Shown one piece after another: positions 58,427-64,000 of a stretch of 64,000 bases of DNA. Each line of letters opens with the position of its first letter. Positions within the stretch are counted from its first letter, which is position 1. A model generated the notes under the pieces. It did not search any database. It was not told where the DNA came from and saw nothing but the letters and a program-made list of their open reading frames with translations. The DNA comes from Trueperella bialowiezensis (GTDB lineage: Bacteria; Actinomycetota; Actinomycetes; Actinomycetales; Actinomycetaceae). The translations under genes and the position numbers were made by a program. The stretch covers positions 1,798,001 to 1,862,000 of the forward strand of contig NZ_LR134476.1 in NCBI RefSeq assembly GCF_900637955.1, given 5' to 3'.

Positions 58427-61400
58427 TTACCGCGGGCGAACCAGCGGGAATGCGAGGGTTTCCCGGATGGAGGTGTCGGTCAGCCACATGACCAGCCGGT
58501 CCAGCCCCATGCCGAGCCCGCCGGCCGGTGGCATGCCGTGTTCGAGGGCGAGCAGGAAGGCTTCGTCGAGTTCCATGGCCTCCGGGTCGCCCCCGGCCGC
58601 GGCCAGGGACTGGGCGGTCAGGCGCTCGCGCTGGATGACCGGGTCGGTCAGCTCGGAATAGGCTGTGCCAAGTTCCATGCCGAATCCCACGAGGTCCCAG
58701 CGTTCGGCGAACCGAGGTTCGGTGCGGTGTGGGCGGGTCAGCGGCGAGGTGTCGGCTGGGAAGTCGGTGTAGAACGTGGGGGCCACCGTGGTTCCCTCCA
58801 CGAGGTGCTCGTATAGTTCGGTGACGAGCGTGCCCCAGTTCCACCGCGGATCGTAAGCGATCTTGAGCTGGTCGGCGAGGGCGTGCAGAGCGGCAAGCGG
58901 AGTGTCGGCATCGATGTGTTCGCCGGTCGCTCGGCTGATTGCGTCCGTGACGGAGATGACCTCCCACTCGCTGGCCAGGTCCACTTCGTGTACGACGCCG
59001 TCCACCGTTCCGCGCACGACCGACGTCCCGTTCGCCGCCAGCGCGGCCTCGCGCACGAGTGACTGGGCCACTTCACGCATGACGTTGTAGTCGGCGTGAG
59101 CCTGATAGGCCTCGAGCATCGTGAACTCGGGGTTGTGCGTGGCGTCGGCGCCCTCGTTGCGGAAGTTCCGCCCGATCTCAAACACGCGGTCCATCCCGCC
59201 CACCATGAGCCGCTTCAAATAGAGCTCCGGCGCGATCCGCAGGTAGAGGTTCATCTGGTAGGCGTTGATGAACGTGGTAAACGGGCGCGCGTTCGCCCCG
59301 CCGTGAACGGGCTGCAAGATCGGCGTTTCAACTTCGAGGTAGTTACGGCCGAGCAGCGTTTCACGAACGGCTTGGATCGCGTTCGAGCGGGCGCGCAGCT
59401 GGTCGCGCTGGCCAGGATTAACGATGAGGTCGAGGTAGCGTTGGCGCACGCGAGTCTCCGGATCCTTCAGCCCGCCGATCTTGTTCGGCAGTGGGTGGAG
59501 CGACGCCGCAACCAGCTGCCAGCGCGAGGCCAGAAGCGAGCGAGTCCCATTTCGCGAAGCGCCAATCTGCCCGCTGACTTTCACCATGTCACCAATCGAC
59601 ACGGTCGCAGCGAAACTATCGAGCACCGCGGCACCGGCGTCGCCCCGCTCAAAAATAACCTGCAGATCACCGCTGTGGTCGCGGATGTCCGCGAAAACGA
59701 CCCCGCCGTGGTCGCGCAGACGCATGACCCGCCCGGCGATCGTCGCCGCACCGTCAGTATCCGCACACGTATCGGTGACCGGCTCGCCCACGGGATAAGG
59801 TTCGATACCGGTCTCGAGCAACCGGAGACGCTTGGCCAGGCGCTGCTCAACCATCTCGGGCCTAGCCACCGGGTCGGCCTCCGCAGGCTTGACCGTGGCT
59901 TCTTCGAGCACGTAGGCGGCCTCGTCGTCGGTAAGCGATGCCTGGTGAACATCAAACAGGCCGAACGGGGCGTTCACGAAGCCTTCGGCGGCGCCCATGG
60001 CGAACATCGTCGGGGCGAACGTGCGCGCCGATTCGAAACACACGTAACGCGGTACCCAATCCGGGCCGTACTTATCATTTGACTGGTAGAGCGATTCCAG
60101 CTGCCACCAACGCGACAGGAAAAGCAGGATCTTGCGGTATGCGCGCTTGAGCGGACCAGCGCCGATCTCCGCGCCCTTCGCAAACGCTTCACGCAACACC
60201 GCGAAGTTCAACGACAGCGAGGACACCCCGACGTCGGAACCCTTCTCCAGCAGCCCGACCACCATAAACTCGGTGACGCCGGGTGCGGCATCGGGGTGGC
60301 GGCGCATGACGTCGAGCGACGCGCCGGTTGCACCCCACGGCACAAACGACAGTAGCCCGGCCGTGCGCCCAGCCAACTCGTGATCGTCTGGGAAGCGGGC
60401 CTCCACCATAATGCACTCAGTATCTGCCGGATCGCCCAGCCGTCCGAGCGCCATCGAAAAGCCGCGCTCGTCGGCGTCGTGCAACCACTCGTCGGCAAGC
60501 TCGCTCAGGCGGTCCAGCTCGGCCTGCGGTATCGAGCCGTGCCGGCGAATATGTAGGGTGTAACCGAGCCGCTCCAAGCGGCGAACTGCGCGTTCGACGT
60601 CGTGATGCTCATTGCGGCGGAACGTCTGCGAATGCAACACCGCCTCGTCACCGAGCGTGAGAACCTTAAGCCCGGCGGCTTGGTATGCGCTCGCGGCGGC
60701 CTTCGACGCCGAGATGACGGCGGGGCTCCACCCGTAGGAGTGCGCCATCTCGATGAACTCCGAAATGGCTTTCGGCCAGTGCTTTTCGTGACCGATCGGA
60801 TCGCCCGATGCGAGGCAGACGCCGGCCACGACGCGGTAGGTGATCGCGCAGTCATCGGAGAAGAACACTGACTTGTCGCGCCGGGTGGAAAAGTAGGCGA
60901 GCGAATCCGTGCTGCAGCAGGCGAGCAGGCGGCGGACCTCGCGCTCCTCGTCGAGGGTCATGAGCGCCTGTTTCCGCTGGCTCATCATGAGCGTTGCGAC
61001 TGCGCCGATGACGGACAGGGCGAGCATAAACGAGATGACCGACCATAGCCAGTGGTTGCCCAACAGCGGGCGGCCTGACACGATGAACTCGCGGATAACG
61101 TTCCCGTAGCGCTCGGGAGTGTGGAAAACCAGCCTGTGTAAAATTCCGCCGAGTGCGAGGCTGACCGCGAACCCGCCGGCGAGCACGAGAAGCGCGCGCA
61201 CGAAATTTCCTGGGCGCACCTTCACCTGATACTCAGCGCGGTAGACCACGAGCGCCACAAGTAGGGCGCCCACTACAACCATGTTCGACACGAGGGAAGC
61301 AAGAACCGTGCCGTTCACGGTAGGCTCGGCAAGCGTGCCCACGAGCGCCAACGCCACAATGATTTCCATGAGCACACCCGTGATGACCAAGAATAGCCAT

Positions 61401-61675
61401 GCGGCGCGCTTGCGGCGTGCGAGAGCCCAGCCGAGGATCAAATAAATACTCGCACTCACGTAGCCCACGAACGGTAACGGCAGCAGCCACACGTAAATCG
61501 TGAGCGCAATGTTTCCGATCAGACTATCGGTGTTAATAAAGCCGAGCAGGAAACTGATCGCAGCCAGCACATAAAAGACGCGCGGTAGCCAGCGGACGAA
61601 CGTACGTGCGCCGGGGCGACGGCGTCGGCGCGGGGCAGTGCTAACAGGTGCTTTCGTAGTAACAGCGTGATTCAC
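58427..61675 (-). CDS. lysX: Bifunctional lysylphosphatidylglycerol synthetase / lysyl-tRNA synthetase
   Basis: This 1082-residue fusion protein is typical of actinobacteria. The N-terminal part has about six membrane helices (to about residue 235). It is followed by a DUF2156/GNAT-like MprF domain (to about 580) that moves lysine from Lys-tRNA to phosphatidylglycerol. An OB-fold domain (GRVMRLRDHGGVVFADIRD) follows. The last part is a class II LysRS core with motif 2 RNFRNEGADATHNPEFTMLE and motif 3 GMGLDRLVMW. The enzyme adds positive charge to the membrane, lowering sensitivity to cationic peptides. The start is GTG at 61675. The two following genes are in one operon with it. Confidence 0.94.
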   Translation of the reverse strand: MNHAVTTKAPVSTAPRRRRRPGARTFVRWLPRVFYVLAAISFLLGFINTDSLIGNIALTIYVWLLPLPFVGYVSASIYLILGWALARRKRAAWLFLVITGVLMEIIVALALVGTLAEPTVNGTVLASLVSNMVVVGALLVALVVYRAEYQVKVRPGNFVRALLVLAGGFAVSLALGGILHRLVFHTPERYGNVIREFIVSGRPLLGNHWLWSVISFMLALSVIGAVATLMMSQRKQALMTLDEEREVRRLLACCSTDSLAYFSTRRDKSVFFSDDCAITYRVVAGVCLASGDPIGHEKHWPKAISEFIEMAHSYGWSPAVISASKAAASAYQAAGLKVLTLGDEAVLHSQTFRRNEHHDVERAVRRLERLGYTLHIRRHGSIPQAELDRLSELADEWLHDADERGFSMALGRLGDPADTECIMVEARFPDDHELAGRTAGLLSFVPWGATGASLDVMRRHPDAAPGVTEFMVVGLLEKGSDVGVSSLSLNFAVLREAFAKGAEIGAGPLKRAYRKILLFLSRWWQLESLYQSNDKYGPDWVPRYVCFESARTFAPTMFAMGAAEGFVNAPFGLFDVHQASLTDDEAAYVLEEATVKPAEADPVARPEMVEQRLAKRLRLLETGIEPYPVGEPVTDTCADTDGAATIAGRVMRLRDHGGVVFADIRDHSGDLQVIFERGDAGAAVLDSFAATVSIGDMVKVSGQIGASRNGTRSLLASRWQLVAASLHPLPNKIGGLKDPETRVRQRYLDLIVNPGQRDQLRARSNAIQAVRETLLGRNYLEVETPILQPVHGGANARPFTTFINAYQMNLYLRIAPELYLKRLMVGGMDRVFEIGRNFRNEGADATHNPEFTMLEAYQAHADYNVMREVAQSLVREAALAANGTSVVRGTVDGVVHEVDLASEWEVISVTDAISRATGEHIDADTPLAALHALADQLKIAYDPRWNWGTLVTELYEHLVEGTTVAPTFYTDFPADTSPLTRPHRTEPRFAERWDLVGFGMELGTAYSELTDPVIQRERLTAQSLAAAGGDPEAMELDEAFLLALEHGMPPAGGLGMGLDRLVMWLTDTSIRETLAFPLVRPR

Positions 61676-61681
61676 AGGCTC

Positions 61682-61703
61682 AATTTTAAGCGCGGCGAAC
61701 CGC
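61682..61703 (-). terminator. Weak terminator-like hairpin after the metal transporter operon
   Basis: GCGG-CGAA-CCGC (61692-61703) is a stable tetraloop hairpin followed on the minus strand by GCTTAAAATT. An outer AGGCTC...GAGCCT pairing (61676-61736) is also possible. It separates the metal permease gene from lysX. Confidence 0.35.
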
Positions 61704-61767
61704 AGCGATAACGACGCCGAATGAGCCTCGGGGAGGTACGAAAACAGCGGCCTGTCAGCCCGCGCTC

Positions 61768-62652
61768 CTACGCGACGCGCTGCGCCGCTTCGGTGGCGAG
61801 CTGGGGCTTGCGCGAGTGTGTACGCAACGCGTCAACGACCAGCACGATAAAGAACTGCACGCCGTAGACCACCGCCATCGCAGCCGATGCACCCGTGTCC
61901 AAGTGGTAGGCGATCCAGAATCCTGCGCCCGCACCGAAGAGTGCGAAGACCATCGTCCACGCGAACATTTGCCGCATCGTCTTTGAGATCACCTTGGCTG
62001 TGGCCGCTGGGGTGATCATCACTGCGATCACGAGGATCGCACCAACGGCGTTGAAGGCCGCGGTGGCGGTCACGGCCACCATCGTCATGAGGATGAAGCT
62101 CAGCACGGCAGTATTAATGCCCAGGCTGCGGGCATGGTCTTCGTCAAACGTGGAGGCCAGCAGCTGGTGGTACAGCGCGCGAGTAACGAGCAGGTTAATG
62201 AGGAAGACCGCCAGCATTGTATAGAAGTAGGACGGGCCAAGATCGTGCCTGCCGATTTCGAGGCGGCTGAAGGCGGCAAGGTTGAGATCGCCCACGAGTG
62301 CCACGTGGGTGTCGAAGTGAATCCCGGAGAATCCGGCCGAGGTGATAAGCACGCCCACCGCAAACATCGCCGGGAAAACTAGGCCGATAGACGAGTCGCC
62401 AGCAAGCATGCGGGTACGGGCCAGAGCCTGCGTCCCGTAGACGACGGCGAGACCAGCACAAGCAGCTCCCACGATCAATAGCGGAGACTGCAGGTCACGC
62501 GTGAGCAGGTAACCAATCGCCACGCCCGGGAAAATCGAATGCGTGATCGCATCCACCAACATCGAGTTTTTACGCAACACCATGAAAATCCCGGGCAGGG
62601 AACAAGCTGCGGCGGTCATCAGTGCCAGGGCGAAAACACCAAGAATAAACAT
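61768..62652 (-). CDS. Metal-ion ABC transporter permease (second)
   Basis: This ABC-3 family permease has about 294 residues and eight or nine hydrophobic segments, for Mn, Zn or Fe. SMLVDAITHSIFPGVAIGYLL is the family's conserved coupling region, and GAILVIAVMITPAATA follows near the C-terminus. ATG 62652 is preferred because GGAGGTGTAAGA lies directly upstream; longer in-frame versions have none. It starts two bases after the first permease's stop. The short polar tail (THSRKPQLATEAAQ) is cytosolic. The metal cannot be told from the permease. Confidence 0.9.
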   Translation of the reverse strand: MFILGVFALALMTAAACSLPGIFMVLRKNSMLVDAITHSIFPGVAIGYLLTRDLQSPLLIVGAACAGLAVVYGTQALARTRMLAGDSSIGLVFPAMFAVGVLITSAGFSGIHFDTHVALVGDLNLAAFSRLEIGRHDLGPSYFYTMLAVFLINLLVTRALYHQLLASTFDEDHARSLGINTAVLSFILMTMVAVTATAAFNAVGAILVIAVMITPAATAKVISKTMRQMFAWTMVFALFGAGAGFWIAYHLDTGASAAMAVVYGVQFFIVLVVDALRTHSRKPQLATEAAQRVA

Positions 62653-62654
62653 TC

Positions 62655-63521
62655 TTACACCTCCGCCATCGCCGTGCGGCGCCGAGGCGAAACGAGCACG
62701 GAAAACACGACGCCAATAAACAGGACAACCACGATCACTGGGCCGGTGGGCAGCGGGCCATATTTGATCGACAGGTAGGAGCCCACAGCACACCCGATCG
62801 CGCCAACAACTCCAGAAAGAATGAACATGGTGTGTACACGCCGGGTCCACTGCCGTGCAATAGCGGGCGGGGTGACGACGAGCGCCACCATGAGCACCAG
62901 GCCAACAGCTTTGATCCCGACCACGGTGGCGAGCGCGATGAGTGAAAACAGTAGCGCGTCTACTTTGTTGCCGCGCAGACCGAGCACGGTGGCAAAATCC
63001 TGATCAAAAGAATAGGTGGCGAGAATCCGGAAGAACACGGTCACCACGATGAGGACGATGACGGCGATCGCTGCGCTGAGTCGCACGTCGCCAAGGGTGA
63101 GAGTAGAAACGTTACCGAACAACACGGAATCAATACCGCCCTTGTTCGGGATCGGGTTTTTTTGAATGTAGTGCAAAATCATGTAGCCCGCGCCGAACAG
63201 GGTGGACAGCACCACGGCCATCGCGGCGTCGCGATTAACCTTCGAATGAGCCACGATAAAATTTACGAGCCATACGGCCAACACGCCGGTGGCGAGCGCG
63301 CCGAGCATCAAACCTAGCAGGCTCCGCGAGGGCAGGCCGAGCGCGGTGAACAGCAGGAAACTGCCAAGCACGCCGGGAAAGGACGAGTGTGCGATCACGT
63401 CGGAGATCAGGCTTTGTTTGCGCAGGTAGGCGAACGTGCCGAGCGCTCCCGCCGTCGCCCCGATCAAAATCGAGCCAACGAACGTGACCATATATGTATG
63501 ATCCGTAAAAATAGCTGTCAC
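62655..63521 (-). CDS. Metal-ion ABC transporter permease (first)
   Basis: This 288-residue ABC-3 family permease pairs with the product of the next gene. It has KQSLISDVIAHSSFPGVLGSFL as the coupling motif and GLVLMVALVVTPPAIARQWT near the C-terminus, with about eight hydrophobic segments. The GTG start overlaps the ATPase stop (GTGA). Two different permeases in one operon are found in the SitCD/MtsC and MntCD-type manganese/iron systems, whereas zinc importers usually have one, so Mn or Fe is favoured; this is inference. Confidence 0.9.
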   Translation of the reverse strand: MTAIFTDHTYMVTFVGSILIGATAGALGTFAYLRKQSLISDVIAHSSFPGVLGSFLLFTALGLPSRSLLGLMLGALATGVLAVWLVNFIVAHSKVNRDAAMAVVLSTLFGAGYMILHYIQKNPIPNKGGIDSVLFGNVSTLTLGDVRLSAAIAVIVLIVVTVFFRILATYSFDQDFATVLGLRGNKVDALLFSLIALATVVGIKAVGLVLMVALVVTPPAIARQWTRRVHTMFILSGVVGAIGCAVGSYLSIKYGPLPTGPVIVVVLFIGVVFSVLVSPRRRTAMAEV

Positions 63522-64000
63522 GGAGTATCCACCTGCGTGCCAAAAGTAGCGGCCACCTGCTCGTGGTCGAACTCGCCGGCGTGAACGAGCGCGCCATCAT
63601 CAAGAAGAACCACGTTGTCACACAGTTCGGCGACGTCGGCTAGGTCATGGTGGACGAGCACAATAGTTGTATCGGTGAGCTGCCGGAGAACTTTTTCGAT
63701 CGCCTCCTGGCTGGCGACGTCGACGCCGGCAAACGGCTCGTCTAAAAGGAGGACGTCCGGCTGTTGGGCCAGCGCCCGGGCCAAGAAAACCCGTTGGCGC
63801 TGGCCGCCGGACAGTGCACCGATCGGGCGGGAGGCGAACTGGCTCATGCCCACGTCCGCCAACGCCGCCTCAACCCGTGCCTTATGCTTACCACCCAGCC
63901 GTGCGAACCAGCCGAGATCCTGATACGTTCCCATCGCTACGACGTCGTACACGGTGACCGGGAAATCCCAGTCGACCGACGCGGACTGCGGCATGTAGCC
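63518..64000 (-). CDS. Metal-ion ABC transporter ATP-binding protein (5' end outside window)
   Basis: The frame is open to the window edge, so the N-terminus with Walker A is missing and about 160 residues are seen. They include VDWDFPVTVYDVVAMG, typical of MntB/ZnuC-type ATPases, signature LSGGQRQRVFLARAL, Walker B DVLLLDEPFAGVD and H-loop LVHHDL. It is the first of the three genes visible and overlaps the first permease by four bases. The binding-protein gene, which would name the metal, probably lies beyond the window. Confidence 0.92.
   Translation of the reverse strand, partial: GYMPQSASVDWDFPVTVYDVVAMGTYQDLGWFARLGGKHKARVEAALADVGMSQFASRPIGALSGGQRQRVFLARALAQQPDVLLLDEPFAGVDVASQEAIEKVLRQLTDTTIVLVHHDLADVAELCDNVVLLDDGALVHAGEFDHEQVAATFGTQVDTP

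Noticed and set aside
1-64000. CRISPR array or tRNA genes
   Set aside because: No regularly spaced short repeats were noticed, and no cloverleaf other than the tRNA-like ends of tmRNA; this is a reading by eye, not a computed search.

Overview
This window looks like chromosomal DNA of a moderately high-GC actinobacterium. The evidence is the gene set: actinobacterial marker proteins (DUF3117, DUF3107), a bifunctional LysX, an AdnA/AdnB helicase-nuclease pair, a compact Tad/Flp pilus locus, a consensus DtxR/IdeR iron box, and the order prfB-ftsE-ftsX-M23 peptidase-smpB-ssrA. The gene set and base composition suggest Actinomycetaceae (Trueperella/Arcanobacterium-like), but that placement is an inference; no 16S gene is present.

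Layout. Bases 1-4434 hold one-carbon metabolism (end of glyA, folD), exonuclease III, a BrkB-type membrane protein and a mannose-1-phosphate guanylyltransferase. Bases 4439-12412 form a nucleoside uptake and salvage operon: BMP-type lipoprotein, ABC ATPase, two permeases, cdd, deoA, deoC. It is preceded by a structured leader. Bases 12429-22990 are housekeeping genes: phosphohexomutase, TauE/SafE transporter, LOG-family protein, DUF3117, O-methyltransferase, Mrp ATPase, DUF1003, a CBS/MgtE-N protein, aminopeptidase P, a PHP phosphoesterase and MarC.

Bases 23050-27417 (minus strand) carry the most unusual locus: three overlapping genes for a P-loop protein, an ABC-exporter-like protein that has lost its ATPase motifs, and a histidine-kinase-like protein whose phospho-acceptor His is Tyr. 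A DEAD-box helicase and DUF3107 follow, then adnA-adnB for double-strand-break end processing, and a phosphotransferase-like gene running convergently.

Bases 37439-41736 are a Tad/Flp pilus locus. Bases 41746-49660 carry prfB, the FtsEX division module with its peptidoglycan hydrolase, smpB, a HAD hydrolase, a DUF4230 gene broken at a run of eight G, an S66 peptidase and the tmRNA gene.

Bases 49700-53380 are a small accessory region just downstream of ssrA. It holds a GlsB-like protein, two copies of a hairpin element with compensatory changes, a 155-bp direct repeat, small unknown genes, two HTH regulators and a transposase relic. A DtxR box then precedes a pair of ABC half-transporters of the siderophore type. 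The minus-strand lysX operon (lysX, DUF998, alpha/beta hydrolase) and a metal-ion ABC transporter cut by the window edge complete the window. Several genes (21573, 41746, 47399, 51701) appear to start at or next to their transcription start, that is, as leaderless mRNAs.
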